Source of the DNA: Boswellia sacra
Taxonomy: Eukaryota > Streptophyta > Magnoliopsida > Sapindales > Burseraceae
DNA: 64,000 nucleotides
Assembly (NCBI GenBank): GCA_013180625.2
Contig: SNVD02014002.1
Coordinates: 1-64,000 of the forward strand
Direction: 5' to 3'
In this document: positions 45,524 to 57,346 of the stretch, one piece after another
Layout of the letters: each line of letters begins with the position of its first letter
Position numbering within the stretch: the first letter of the stretch is position 1
Translations under genes and position numbers: made by a program
Notes under the pieces: generated by a model
Databases searched by the model: none
Told to the model about the DNA's origin: nothing
What the model saw: only the letters and a program-made list of their open reading frames with translations

Positions 45524-46258
45524 CTACAGGCCGAGACAATATTTCGTTTTTTCTAAATCTTTCATTTCAAATTCTCTCATCAAATATTCAGCCGCATTTT
45601 GGATTTCTTCAGGGGTTCCAATTAAATTCATGTCATCAACATATACTGCTATAATAGCAAAACCAGATTCTGATCTTTTTATAAACACACAAGGGCATAT
45701 GGGATCATTAATGTACCCTTCTTTAATCAAATATTCACTAAGACGATTGTACCACATTCTCCCAGATTGTTTCAATCCATATAAGGACCTCTGCAACTTA
45801 AGTGAATACATACTCCTTGGTTGTGTTTTAATTGCTTCAGGCAATTTAAATCCTTCAGGGAGTTTCATATATATATCAGAATCTAATTTACCATACAAGT
45901 AAGCAGTTACCACATCCATAAGGCGCATGTGAAGTTTTTCCGAGACTGCCAAACTGATCAAATATCTAAAAGTGATAATATCCATTACTGGAGCATAAGT
46001 TTCATCAAAATCAATACCCAGTCTCTGAGAAAAACCTTGAGCTACTAGCCGGGCTTTATACCTGGCAATCTCATTATTCTCATTTTGTTTTCTAGTAAAT
46101 ACCCATTTATATTCAACGGGTTTGACATCTTTAGGCGTTTGGACTACAAGTCCAAAGACTTCACGTTTGGCCAAAGAAGATAATTCTGCTTGAATTGCTT
46201 CTTTCCATTTAGGTCAGTCATGCCTTTGTCTACATTCATCTACTGTGTGTGGTTCAAA
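45524..46258 (-). pseudogene. copia-B reverse transcriptase
   Basis: 216 open codons: GLVVQTPKDVKPVEYKWVF, RYKARLVAQGFSQRLGIDFD, ETYAPVMDIITFRYL, LYGLKQSGRMWYNRL and the catalytic YVDDMNLIGT. The 5' part is cut by the nested solo LTR at 46264. Apart from that and nearby stops the domain looks functional. Confidence 0.92.
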
Positions 46259-46263
46259 GTCAT

Positions 46264-47693
46264 TGATGCGTTCAAAACTAGCAAGTATACTAGTCGCACA
46301 AGTAATAAAGTGATAAGTAGATATCGTTCCCACGAGGATTGATTCTAATTGAATTTGTTATTTTCCAGCAATAATAAACTAAACAGGGGGGGGGGGGTTT
46401 TGTTGATTGATTAACTAAACTTAATACGAAAGCAAATGAAGAATAACACAAAGCAAAGTTAAATGGAGTGAAAAATCAATGAGAGACACTTGGTTAAGAG
46501 TTCATTCTCTGCCACAAGATATGAATTTGTGAATTAACATAGAATTGTAATCCAATTACAGCATTGAAGTTATCAACCGTAGATAACAACAAGCTCTGTT
46601 ATCCCAATCTTTCCTTACTTTGTTGTTAAATAAAACAAGCTCTTTTTTTAATCTCTATCCATTAAACAACCTAGAACAAGCTCTCTAAGTTTAATTCAAT
46701 AGAAGCATTACGATGAGAAAGATAGGTTGATCTAAGCAATAATCACACAAGTTCAGATTATTTAACCTAGGTTGTATTTTCCAATTGCAATCTCTGATCA
46801 CAATTTTGCTACTAATGATTGGAAATTCATGACAATTACGGATCAAGATTTCTAATCTAGCAATAGACAACAACAGATTATATTCAGTTGGCCATTCCAA
46901 ATACAATCAGTAAGCAATCATAAGCATTAGATATGGGAAAATACAAGCAACTTCAATTAGAGAATTGGATAACAATTTCTTACACAATCAACTCACAAAA
47001 TCCATATCAAGGGCTTTGAAATCACCCTCAACCAATTCAGATTTAGTTACACATATTCAATCAGAATAACAAATACAATACAGAGAAATTCCAGAATTGA
47101 AAAGGAAAGAAAGAACTTAGCAAAATTCTTTGAAAATCTTCTTTGTAGATGAATCTTCTTGGAATTGTAGTTCCTCCTCTTTCAAAATCTTCTTTCTCCT
47201 TCAAGAACTCCAAGGGATGAGAGAAATCCAGAAATGCAGCCTCCTCCCACGTTTTTCCCTCTTCAAGTTATGAAAATAAAACCCTAAAATGTGTTTAAAT
47301 ACTCTGCTACAGTAACCTGCTACAGTGTCCCGTATTATACATGCTACAGTGATTTGTGGAATTACATTTCTATACTTCTCACACTGTTTTGATTACAACT
47401 TTTGGTACACTGAATGGATTTATAAACCGTAAATTTCTCCAGAAAATAGACTTCGAGAGCTTTCCAACGGTATATAATATGTCATCGGGTTCATTGTATA
47501 TCAATACAATTAAATCCGAGAAGATGGTTGACTAGCAGAGGTGAAAATGAAGGGTTTTACTCCATTTTTGTGCAAGTTGCTCCAAAACTCCTACAAACAT
47601 CAAAACCACACAAAAACATAAAAATACCAAGGAATATAGCAAAGAAACATGGACGAATTGATATGAAAATGATATATAAATAGACACTTATCA
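46264..47693 (-). mobile_element. Solo LTR of the Athila-1 family, inverted, inside copia-B
   Basis: 1430 bp, the reverse complement of an LTR like 10079-11488: it starts TGATGCGTTC and ends GACACTTATCA. The 5-bp duplication GTCAT is exact at 46259-46263 and 47694-47698. It carries a (G)n run at 46386-46397. It splits the copia-B pol between integrase and RT. Confidence 0.95.
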
Positions 47694-47698
47694 GTCAT

Positions 47699-49158
47699 CA
47701 TTCATAATATTAGTGGCTACTGCAAATGAAAATACATCGTCAATGACAGTTTCATCACGTTTCCACATTTCTCTAGTATAAGCATAATTAATAGAAATTT
47801 CCTCATTTTTAAATTCAGCTGTTACTTTAGGAACATTCATCAACAACTTGTGCCTCTTCAGTGGTAGTTGTCTCTTTAGGAACATTTGCCATTTCAGGAG
47901 ACAAATCAGAGAATGTGGATTCTTTAGCTCGATCATTATTTATATCAGGACCATTATTAATCAATTTTCTTTTTCGAGGGATAGCATCTTTTGATCCAAG
48001 GGGTCTGCCACGCTTTTGGCGTGCAACAGTTTGATTATTCATTGTCGCTTTAGGGGTTTGCTCAACAAGAATCTCAATTCGAGCCGGTGTATTTATAGCA
48101 TGTATATGTTATTTTGTTATCTTGGCTGTATCAGTAAATGCATCTGGCATCTGATTAGCGATAGTCTGAAGATATATCATCCTTTGCACTTCATTTTCAC
48201 ATTGAGATGTGCGAGGATCAAGATGAGACAATGTTTTCACCTTCCAAGAAAGTTCTGGATTTCTTTCAGGAGGCACATGCCCAACTTCGAGAGGCATTTT
48301 CTTTTTTCCTAAAGGTGGAAAAACTGTCTCATCAAAATGACAATCTGCAAATCGTGCAGTAAAAATATCACCCGTCATGGGTTCCAAATATCTGATAATA
48401 GATGGAGAATTGTAACCTACATATATCCCGAACCTGCGTTGAGGCCCCATTTTTGTCCGCTTCGGGGGAGCAATGGAGACTTGTACGGCACAACCCAAAA
48501 TTTTTAGATGGGATTTATTGGGTTGTTGGCCAAGTACAAGTTGTATTGGTGAATATTCATGATAAGCAGTGGGCCTTAATCTGATCAATGATGCAGCATG
48601 TAAAATAGCATGGCCCCAGACAGAGGTTGGCAACTGTGTTCTCAATAATAAAGTTCGTGCAATTATCTGCAGTCGCTTTATAAGTGATTCTGCCAAACCA
48701 TTTTGGGTATGGACATATGGGACAAGATGCACAATATCAATTCCAACGGACATACAATAATCATCAAAAACTTTTGATGTAAACTCACCAGCATTATCCA
48801 AACGTATGGACCTAACAGGATAATATGGAAAATGTGTCTGTAATTTTATAATTTGAGCAAGTAGCTTTGCAAATGCAATATTTCTAGTTGATAAAAAACA
48901 TACATGAGACCACCGTGCAGAAGCATCAATTAGAGCCATAAAATAGCGAAAAGGTCTACTCGGTGGATGAATAGGTCCATATATATCCCCCTGGATTCTT
49001 TGTAAAAATGATGGGGATTCTTGACCAATCTTAGAGAGAGATGGTCTAACAATCAATTTTCCTTGCGAACGAGCGGTACAAGTAGTTTCATTGGACAGAA
49101 GGATTTTCTGACTCTTTAGTGGGTGTCTATTTGTATTCTTAACAATTCTACGCATCAT
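47699..49158 (-). pseudogene. copia-B integrase and linker
   Basis: 349 open codons from 49158 down to 48109: the integrase core shows QGDIYGPIHPPSRPFRYFMA, SIRLDNAGEFTSKVFDDYC and NGLAESLIKRLQ (DDE), then the GKKKMPLE-type linker. The remainder down to 47699 (VARQKRGRPLGSKDAIPRKR, ISINYAYTREMWKRDE) is a lysine-rich linker in two frames, as usual in this clade. Confidence 0.9.
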
Positions 49159-49188
49159 TGATGATCCTGGGTGACCAAGACGGTCATG

Positions 49189-49662
49189 CTATAACATAAA
49201 AGTCTTAGGATCATTAAACTTCTGTTTCATAACTGCGTATGTTTGAATGGACCTTATATATGTATAATATAAACCAGAAGAGAAAGCTTTAAGCTTCTCT
49301 AATATTAACTTCTGTCCTGAGACATTTGAAGTAATACAAAGAAATTCAATATTATTTTCACAACATGTCTCAATATGATATCCATTATGTCTTATATCTT
49401 TGAAACTGAGCAAATTTCTTCTGGATTTGCTTGAATATAAGGCATTATTAATATTCAACTTAGTACCATTTGTCAGCATTATTGTGGCTCTTCCAGAGCC
49501 CTCAATCATGTTTACGGACCCTGATATAGTGTTAACCTTTACTTCCAGAAAGGTTAAATTTAGAAAATATTTTTTATCTTTAAGAATTGTATGTGTGGTT
49601 GCACTATCAACTAGGCACAAATTTCCATCATATTTAGGCAAATCTAAAGTCTTGATTTCCAT
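49189..49662 (-). pseudogene. copia-B protease and pre-integrase domain
   Basis: LCLVDSATTHTILKDKKYF is the protease active site in the DSA form normal for this copia group; NALYSSKSRRNLLSFKDI and SGLYYTYIRS follow. It is separated from the integrase frame by a stop near 49189 (CTATAACAT on the plus strand). Confidence 0.88.
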
Positions 49663-49975
49663 TCCCTTTCATTACAAAAGTTTACATTAGATATGATTTT
49701 ATGCTAAACAAAAACATATCAAAACTGTTTATAACGAAAGTACATAAAAGATCTAAAACAAAAATTAAAATCATTACAAAATATAATAAAAGCGAGAAAG
49801 TAATAGTTATTCAGTTGGCCGGGGCATTTTCAGTAATCATTATCTGGCCAATAGCTTCATCTGAACTAGGAAAGAAATCTGAGATATCAAAATCAGTGTC
49901 ACCTACTGGGTCATCTATATAATTTGTCTCAACATTCTTTCCCTTATTATTTATGGAAGCCTGATACAGATCCAC

Positions 49976-50818
49976 TTAATGCTTTAGTGTACGGCAAGTA
50001 CGTGACCAATGGCCCTTTGCGCCACATCTATAGCAAGTACTTTCATTGCTTCTTTGTGGTTTGAGTTGATGACCTTTTTCTTTGTCATATGTCGAGTCAT
50101 TTCTGTTCCACTTCTGGTGGTTTGGTTTAAATTTCTTGAAATGGCCACCTCTAGGTTGGAACATTTTTCTGCCAAAACCACGACCACTCTTGCCACCACG
50201 TTTATTAAATGACATAGCATTCACTTCAGGGAATGCTGTAGATCCAGTGGGACGTAATTGATGATTTTTCAATAGGATTTCATTGTTTTGCTCAGCAACC
50301 AAAGGATATGATATCAACTCAGTGTATTTCTTAAATTTGCGCTCTCGATATTGTTGCATCAGGATCATGTTGGAGGGATGAAATGTAGATAGTGTTTTCT
50401 CTAACATCTCCTCTTCAGTAACAGTTTGTCCACAGTACCTCAATTGAGATACAATTCTGAACATGGCTGAATTATATTCGCTTATTGTTTTGAAATCCTG
50501 AAGTCTCAAATTCTGCCATTGGAATCGGGTCCTTGGCAATATTATTGTTCTTTGTTGATCAAATCTTTCTTTCAAATTATTCCAAAGAGCTAATGGATCA
50601 GTTATAGTTGTATATTCAGATTTTAGGCCTTTACTTAAATGATGATGCAATAATATCATGACCTTAGACTGATCCTGCAGGGATGCAGTATTTTCATTTG
50701 TTATGGTGTGTCCGATGCCCATGGAATTCAAGTGAAGTATAACATCATTAGTCCAATCTAAATAATTATCTCCATTATGCAACAATGGCTCAAACATCAA
50801 TTTTTCGAAATTTGCCAT
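49976..50818 (-). CDS. copia-B gag, intact frame
   Basis: 280 codons from ATG at 50818. It starts MANFEKLMFEPLLHNGDNYL, with the copia gag core (DPLALWNNLKERFDQQR, SEYNSAMFRIVSQLRYCG), a glycine/arginine-rich stretch (NKRGGKSGRGFGRK) and a complete zinc knuckle CYRCGAKGHWSRTC at the end. The protein packages element RNA in virus-like particles. It is the only long undamaged coding frame in the window. About 300 bases of minus-strand spacer separate it from the protease frame. Confidence 0.85.
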   Translation of the reverse strand: MANFEKLMFEPLLHNGDNYLDWTNDVILHLNSMGIGHTITNENTASLQDQSKVMILLHHHLSKGLKSEYTTITDPLALWNNLKERFDQQRTIILPRTRFQWQNLRLQDFKTISEYNSAMFRIVSQLRYCGQTVTEEEMLEKTLSTFHPSNMILMQQYRERKFKKYTELISYPLVAEQNNEILLKNHQLRPTGSTAFPEVNAMSFNKRGGKSGRGFGRKMFQPRGGHFKKFKPNHQKWNRNDSTYDKEKGHQLKPQRSNESTCYRCGAKGHWSRTCRTLKH

Positions 50819-51275
50819 TATCTAATCAAAATGAACAATTTTAATCATTAGGAATTAGAACTTCAGGTTCTAAGTTGGATTAATATTGACAGTTTAAATA
50901 ATAACGCAAGTAATGTAAATTAATTGCCAAAAGACTTAAAGTCACAGCCAAATGAATTTGGGCAAGAAAACTTTAAGTCGCGGCTGTAAACAAATAAATT
51001 TGAAACGTAAATGATAACACAAGCAATACAATAAGAATATGAACATAATAAAGTAAGATAGATAATAAAATGATTTTTAATATTATAAAACTAGCCTTAT
51101 TTTCTGACGTGAAAGATTCAATATAATGGCAACCACAGAGCATACTCATAGGGTAGTTAACATATATTTAATATTAACAAGAACAAATTAAGAATAAAAA
51201 TTGATCGAATAATAATTGAAAAAAGATGGTAAGATAAACAACATACCTCCGGAAAAATAATTTGTGCTGATAACG
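50819..51275 (-). other. copia-B leader with primer binding site
   Basis: No ORF. Adjacent to the right LTR the minus strand reads CGTTATCAGCACAAATT, the usual primer site position. A 49-base imperfect duplication (GCCAAAAGACTTAAAGTCACAG-type text) lies near 50930-50990. Confidence 0.6.
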
Positions 51276-51686
51276 TGTTATGAGTTAAGTGAATAAAAGT
51301 ATGGATTGGTATAAGTGGTGTAATGAAGTTTACTTATATGTAATAGAAGTAACAAAAGGAGGTGAAGCAAATGTGAATCACTCCTAGAATACAAAGCAAA
51401 TTAATGGTAGAAATAAAGAAACAAGTGAAAGAATGAGAAAATGAGAGAATTTTCCTTGTCCAATTGTTTCTTCACATTACAAGTGTTGGGTGCCTATTTA
51501 TATAGGTGTATGAACCGTCATGGCTTCTCATTTGCACAAATCACATAATTGTGCTTAATAATAAATCAATTAAAATATGACACACACATTTCTCACATGG
51601 ACACACATATTTCTCACATAGACACACATAAGTGGTAACTCTATTAATCATGCAAGTGGTAGTAATCCACTTATATTTTTATAACA
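51276..51686 (-). repeat. 5' LTR of copia-B
   Basis: 411 bp. The TATA-like TATATAAATA is on the minus strand at 51495-51504. Confidence 0.93.
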
Positions 51687-51773
51687 TAGATCTCCAATAT
51701 CTCTAGATTTCCAATACATAATACACAAGAATAAGCCTTTTAATGGAAAGGTTTGGCACTATTGTCTCAAAAT

Positions 51774-52472
51774 TAGGGGTGACAATTCGTGTTTTGCGGG
51801 TCGTGTCGAGTTGTGACACGATAAAGATGACTCAACACGAACACGACTCGTTTATTATTCTTGTCACTAAGACTCAACACGAACACGACACGATTATTAA
51901 ACAGGTAACACGACACGACACGCTAACACGAATAATAAAGGGGTCGTGCTCGTGTTAGACATGAACACGTCCCGTCTAACACGATTAAGATACATTTACA
52001 TGATTGACACGATTATAACCCGTTAACACAATTATGACACGTTACAGAATTAGGTTTCCAATTTTTGTTAAATGACAAAAATATCCTAAGTTTTAAAATT
52101 TATTAGGTTTTAAAATTTTATTTTATTTTAAAATTCGGATACATGTAGGGACTAAAATGTCTAAAACTATAATATTAAGTTTAGTATTTTTAAATTTAAA
52201 ATTATTTTGTAATCGTGTCAATATTCGCGTTAATCATATTATCGTGTCAATTGTGTATAATATTTATTCGTGTTATTCGTATTACTCGTGTCATGAACGT
52301 GTTTGTGTCATAATTGTATTCGCGTGTTGAAGACTCGCAACCTGAACACGACACGATTATTAAACGGGTTGACATCTCTGACACGAACATGAATATGCCA
52401 AAATCCAAACCCGCTTAAACCCGTGTCATGTTAAGTCGTGTTCGCATATCATATCGAAAATTGCCACCCCTA
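51774..52472. mobile_element. hAT-like MITE with perfect 8-bp target duplication
   Basis: The ends are TAGGGGTGACAATT and AATTTTCG..GCCACCCCTA in inverted form (read inverted: TAGGGGTGGCAATT). The duplication CTCAAAAT is exact at 51766-51773 and 52473-52480. Inside, both halves are crowded with the word ACACGAC and its complement GTCGTGT. Confidence 0.92.
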
Positions 52473-52649
52473 CTCAAAATTAATAGCTTGGATTACTTGT
52501 CTAATTAAGGGCCTCGAATTGCAATAGGGGTGAGCATACCATGACCCAATTATGTCATCAAACGTTGCATTCTTGTTCACTAAGATTCATACTCAATCGC
52601 TTATCAGCTGTTAGCTAGCTAAAAGAAATTCTCTTCTTCCATAAAAATC

Positions 52650-52763
52650 TCAAACCGACTCTACCAACTTTGATTCAGGATTTTCTTTCATACTATAATT
52701 TGACTTTCTTCCAATAGTAATTTCCAAGGTAAAGTACCCCAAAGCTGAATGCATCTGACTTTT
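52650..52763 (-). pseudogene. Scrap of a second lectin receptor-like kinase
   Basis: On the minus strand: FTLEITIGRKSNYSMKENPESKLVE matches FALEIAAARNSTDYMKENSEIGLVE of the pseudogene at 25680-25760. The preceding SDAFSFG-like motif is damaged. Only about 35 codons of kinase subdomain IX-X are visible. It hints at a local receptor cluster. Confidence 0.65.
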
Positions 52764-52965
52764 TACCAGCCTTGTGGTGCAGTAGTAAACTGAATAGGAT
52801 AACATAATTCCGTTTACTAGGATTGGAAATAAGAGGCAACAAGATTGCAACAGAAGTACTCATAATTTAATAATTAAGGTGAGTATTCTTTTGGATAATC
52901 AAGCCAAGGATGTTGAACTATTGGCCATACTCTCCTCATTGTTGAATATGGCAATTACTGGGAGA

Positions 52966-53010
52966 CACTACAAAAAAATTATCTCATACAGGTCGCCTCT
53001 TTGTGACGGC
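52966..53010. repeat. CACTA-like left terminus
   Basis: CACTACAAAAAAATTATCTC followed by GGTCGCCTCTTTGTGACGGC, a CACTA terminus with subterminal GC-rich words. The matching right end cannot be fixed: 58013-58140 has no clear counterpart. Confidence 0.6.
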
Positions 53011-53667
53011 ATCAAAGAGCAGCTGTGAATGACTTAAATCAACAACACGAATACCTCCAAATAAGGGGGCAACCGCCTCGACGCAAATGAGTTACCAATC
53101 CCTTTACTCCTCAATCGTTTAATTTGTCTTTGTAAACCTAGAAATAAAACCATTGCAAGTAATTTCTCCTTCAAATCAAGTGTGTCTCTCCATTTCGATC
53201 TTAGATTAATTGGTTTCCTCCTCTTCTTCATCATGACTCTCTCTTTCGCTTCCTCCATTTCCATTTGTAGATTAAGGTTTCACAAAAATCTAGCTCATTT
53301 GTAGATTAATCTCTTTTCGCTTTCTCCTTCAAATCAACTGCCGCAGATTAAGGTTTCGCAGAAATCTCATTTGTAGATTAAACTCTTTTGTAGATTAGGG
53401 TTTCGCTAAATGAGATTTTTTTTTCTTAATTTGTGGAGACCATGCCAATCGTAGATCCATTCTACATGGGGAGTTGCTCCCCATACCCAGGTTTAGCTTT
53501 CATTTCTCCCTTTTAAAGGAATTTCTGTTTTCAATATAGATAAAGTAATTCTATAGAAACTTAGAAGATCTCCTTTGCTTTTTTATGTTAGAAATTCATA
53601 TAAATTTGCTTTGTGTTTATTATTTGTTATATTTTTCAATTTCTGCAGTTGTCATCTTATCAAGCAC

Positions 53668-53740
<73 letters not shown>

Positions 53741-54871
53741 GAATTTTTTTTTTATAAGTATTTTGCATTTTAACAAGCTTGAAAGCCTAAAATCAATTTC
53801 ATGTTGATTTCAGATTCTGAAATCCATTTGGTCTCCCCGGGTTCTAATTTGGTTTGTGGAATTAAAATTTCACATTATGGATGAAGCTTTTGAAGTGGGT
53901 GAAATTGTATTGCTAAATCACATGTTCGGTGGTTCTGCTGATCTTTAATGTTTTAGGCCACGTTAGTGAATACTGATATTTTTGTTGTTAGAAACTTTCA
54001 ACTTCTGTTTCATAGTGATCTTATTGAGAATCCAGACTAAGCATCTGTGTCTCACTTGGTGGTTTATTAAACAATTTGTGAATCTCATGAAATTCCTATA
54101 AACTTATTGTTCATATTACTTTTCTAGGTTTCTTTTGGTTCTATTTTTTCGTGTATTTGATTTTATGTAGTGTAGAAGCAAGGGAAAAGGGAAGTTGTGG
54201 GAACTGAAGCCGGCTGCTCTCCTTATGCTTGTCTTATTAGTTTCATGTTTATTTATTGTTCAAAATATACTCTGCTGCTAGATCTCTTGTTGATTTTTCC
54301 CCTTTTAATTCCTATTGCTATATATTTATAAATTTTTCCTGAGTTGGCAGAGCTGCTTGACATTAGATAAACTTTAGGTACTGTTATTTAGTGTATGGTT
54401 CTTAATGTGATTGTTGGTAAAACTGTGATATGTTGATTCATGCATTGTAAAAACAGCAGTTAATGGTTTTCCAAATTCTACGATGCGCTTGAAGTTTTCT
54501 CCTTTACTATTATATTATATTACCAATTGATTAATCTTTTTATTCATGTGTTATAATGGTTGTTGACTTATTAAGTGACTGCACGCCTCAGCCTTTTACA
54601 ATCCCTGTCTGCCATATTTGTTTCCCAGCCAAATAAAATAAAACGCATGAATTAATCAAATTAGAGCTGTTTAATGCGTTTGTTAACTTTCAGTCTTTAA
54701 AATTGATATCAAAGAATATTAAAATCTGGCATTTGCTTTGCCAAGGAATATTCTAATTCCAATCAGTATGTGAAAACCTTATTTAGCAAAAATCTAGCCT
54801 TGCCATTAGTGCCTCTGTACAAGATCCAACCCTGTCCAGTTTTGTTCACTGGGGAAATTGTTGCCTGTTAG
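53011..54871. other. No gene recognised; TA microsatellite
   Basis: (AT)n at 53670-53740. The phrases GTAGATTAAGGTTTCGC and AATCTCATTTGTAGATTA repeat several times within 53260-53420, an irregular short-repeat patch. Two AT-rich 1-kb stretches with intron-like composition follow. Confidence 0.55.
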
Positions 54872-54880
54872 CAAAGCTAA

Positions 54881-55030
54881 GAGTTGAACTACAGTGCAGC
54901 TGCTGTACCATACAGCAGCTGCTTTTACGATTTTTTCTTGAGGGCAAAAGTTGTAAATACAACTTTTGCATCCTCTTTACGACAAAAACCAGCGGCTGTA
55001 TGATACAGCCGCTGGACTATAGTTTTTTCC
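54881..55030. mobile_element. 150-bp fold-back MITE, MULE-like
   Basis: The left half AACTACAGTGCAGCTGCTG and the right half read inverted AACTATAGTCCAGCGGCTG pair along most of the element, so the RNA would fold into one long hairpin. CAAAGCTAA flanks it at 54872-54880 and 55031-55039, an exact 9-bp duplication. Confidence 0.88.
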
Positions 55031-55351
55031 CAAAGCTAATGCATGGTGTATACAATCCTAGTTATGAGCAAGTAGAAGTAATCATTGATTCGTTGCAGTA
55101 ATCATTCCAATAACAAACAAAATATACTGATGATGATGATGATAGAGAGAATGAGAATCCTACAACAATCAGTATGATAAGTATAATACATGCTTGCATA
55201 AACTAACATTATAAACATGCTAGTGATGAATTTTCAAATGATGTGACAGAGTTTCCTAGTTCATCCCTACCACACTAGGTATCATGGATCATCAGCATGG
55301 CTAATCCTTCTTTCATAAGCTGATACTGAAACACCTATATATATAATTACT

Positions 55352-55813
55352 CAGTGATGTAACCCAAAAAATTTTCTTCAGGTGGGCTAAAATTTTTTTT
55401 GTTAATATTTAATATATAGCAAAATTTTATCATGAAAAATAGTCTACATATATATATGTAAGGTAAGCAAAGTATTATTTATATATTAAATTAACAATTT
55501 AGAGAGAAAGATGAAAAGAATAATGTAAAGTTATAATTTGTAAATTGAGATTTCAATAATTACATTTTATTAAAAAATCATAAAAAGAGAATAAATATCA
55601 CATGAGGAAAATTTTTATTTTAAATATGGTATATATAAGATTTAAAGTGAATATTTTTTTATATAAATCTTTCGTTTTTCTCGAGTTTGAATGGATCATA
55701 GGAAATGAATTTTGTTTGAAAGTAAGGATATAAGCGTTAATTTGAAAATTTGGTACCAAAATGAGAATTTTCCTAAAACTTGGCTGGGCAACCGGCTGCT
55801 GGCTCCGCCAGTG
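55352..55813. mobile_element. hAT-like MITE
   Basis: It starts CAGTGATGTAACCC and ends GGCTCCGCCAGTG, which inverted is CACTGGCGGAGCC; 8 of the first 13 match and most differences are transitions. Flanks TAATTACT (55344-55351) and TAATTACA (55814-55821) agree at 7 of 8. The terminus is of the same GGCGGAGC type as the element at 14322. Confidence 0.75.
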
Positions 55814-55821
55814 TAATTACA

Positions 55822-57180
55822 AGCATAACATGGTCGCATTCGTATAATATCCTCAAAGCGGGTGGCTTAATTAATTTTCTGTTAAGCATCTTCTCTGGTT
55901 CTGACTCAGACTGTAAAATATGATTTACATAATAATCATATACTCTCCTACTTTTTCTTAATTAATCTATGCAGAAAGGAATGTTTCCAAACTGTCAAGA
56001 GTTACATTCAAGCAGCTATATATCAAATTCTTAACTAATAATCAACTTTATTCTATTATTATGAAAGTATGTTTCAGTATTATTACTATTATTATGAAAG
56101 TATGTTTCGGTATTATTACCTTTTAACTCTTTGCTACGAATTTCGCATGCTCTTTTATAAAGCAGCATTTAATTATTTATCGTACGGCAACTACGCAGGT
56201 ACTAAATCAATTTTAGACTTCCGAACAGTATAGAAACTTTAGATTATTTAGAAAGTGAAAAGTTTTAAAGTGAGATTGTACTTGATTGAGACTTCAGAAC
56301 TTGGTCACAATACTTTAATTTTATGGCTATGGCAATAAAGTGATTAACTTTATGGCTATCTGAAAAGCTATGATATTAATAAATAAATGATAGCATGTTA
56401 ATGATATGATGTTGATGATATAAGGATGTATTAAGAAGCTGGTCTCACTGCAAGAAAATTTACCAATTACTTTGATTTTACTCTCAAGTTTATATATATT
56501 TAAAATAGACATCGCAATGGTTGTTTAAAATTGGTTTCACTGAAAAATATTGAATATTCAATTTGTTATGAATTTTTTAAGTTGACTCTGTAGTGCTAGA
56601 ATTTCAATTTTTTGGCCGGATATCAATTTTAGGAGAATTATTTGAGGAATCTAGAGGTGGCATAAAATTATGAAATTTGGCAGATTTGCTTATCCTTGTA
56701 TCTAGTTTAAATTTGAAAAGTTTTATGACTTTAAGTAATAATGGTGAATTGTTATATATTTTTTAATAGTAAAAAGTCAGTTCTTCAAATTGTTTACGGA
56801 GAACTGATGGACCATAAAGTGCAAATTATTTGGATTAGCTCCTGAATTCAGAATGCTACGGAATTTCACATAGTTTTATATTTATATGTTTAGAAGGTCA
56901 TTATAAAATCTTGGACCATTTGGATGAGTTGATTATTTGTTAAAAATCCAAAAACAAGAATTGCTCTGTTTTGAAATTCTGAAAGTGAGGCAATTAGTAT
57001 ATGATCAAACTATGATATGAAGTTGATTATTGGAGATCTTAAGAATTCAAGGTTATTTTATGAATTTAATATGATATGATGAGTTCTTTTGTGATGTTAG
57101 AACAAAAAAACAAAGTGAAGAATTCAAAAGGAGGCATAATCTTTGTCATTTGACACTGAGAAGCATTTTTAAATGTTCTA
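55822..57180. other. AT-rich, no gene seen
   Basis: A 37-base tandem duplication ATTATGAAAGTATGTTTC(A/G)G lies at about 56058-56118. Otherwise intron-like sequence leading to the PEP carboxylase exon. Confidence 0.5.
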
Positions 57181-57192
57181 TATGTCTTGCAG

Positions 57193-57346
57193 AGTGTGCT
57201 TGTAATATGCAGATGGTGGGGATTGAGGATACGGCAGAGTTGCTTGAGAAGCAGCTTGCGTTCACGACAATAGAGGAAGCATTGACACTTGCTCGTGCAT
57301 TCAGTCCTTACCTCAATTTAATGGGAGTAGCGAAGACTCATCTTAG
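57193..57346 (+). pseudogene. Single exon of a bacterial-type PEP carboxylase (PPC4-like)
   Basis: Reads ACNMQMVGIEDTAELLEKQL, then TIEEALTLARAFSPYLNLMG and VAKTHLR. This matches the second-exon region of plant bacterial-type PEP carboxylase, where ARAFSHYLNLMGIAETHHR is the usual text (from memory). Splice signals remain: TTGCAG before and AG|GTAAAA after. A few residues near LASEIS are deleted, and no neighbouring exon is present, so it is a captured or decayed fragment. The full enzyme carboxylates PEP to oxaloacetate in the cytosol. Confidence 0.8.

Larger units (their letters stand above)
43999..51686 (-). mobile_element. Ty1/copia retrotransposon (copia-B), full length, minus strand
   Basis: The LTRs are 43999-44389 and 51276-51686, from TGTTATGAG to TTTTATAACA. 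The target duplication TAGAT is exact at 43994-43998 and 51687-51691. On the minus strand the order is gag, protease, integrase, RT, RNase H. Gag is fully open and the RT catalytic YVDD is intact, so it is much younger than copia-A. A primer site beginning GTTATCAGCAC lies just inside the right LTR. A solo Athila-1-family LTR is nested at 46264-47693. Confidence 0.95.
43791..51727 (-). repeat. Older LTR remnant into which copia-B inserted
   Basis: At 43780-43791 the minus strand has TGGCATTAGAGC, a decayed initiator-Met primer site. Next to it begins a possible LTR (TGATAAAATTG on the plus strand) that continues to 43998 and, across copia-B, from 51692 to about 51727 (ending ATACACA). Joined length is about 245 bases. 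The partner LTR is not seen. Confidence 0.35.

Noticed and set aside
52861..52960. Minus-strand coding fragment next to the kinase scrap (HPWLDYPKEY-like)
   Set aside because: About 15 residues in a broken frame; too short to assign.
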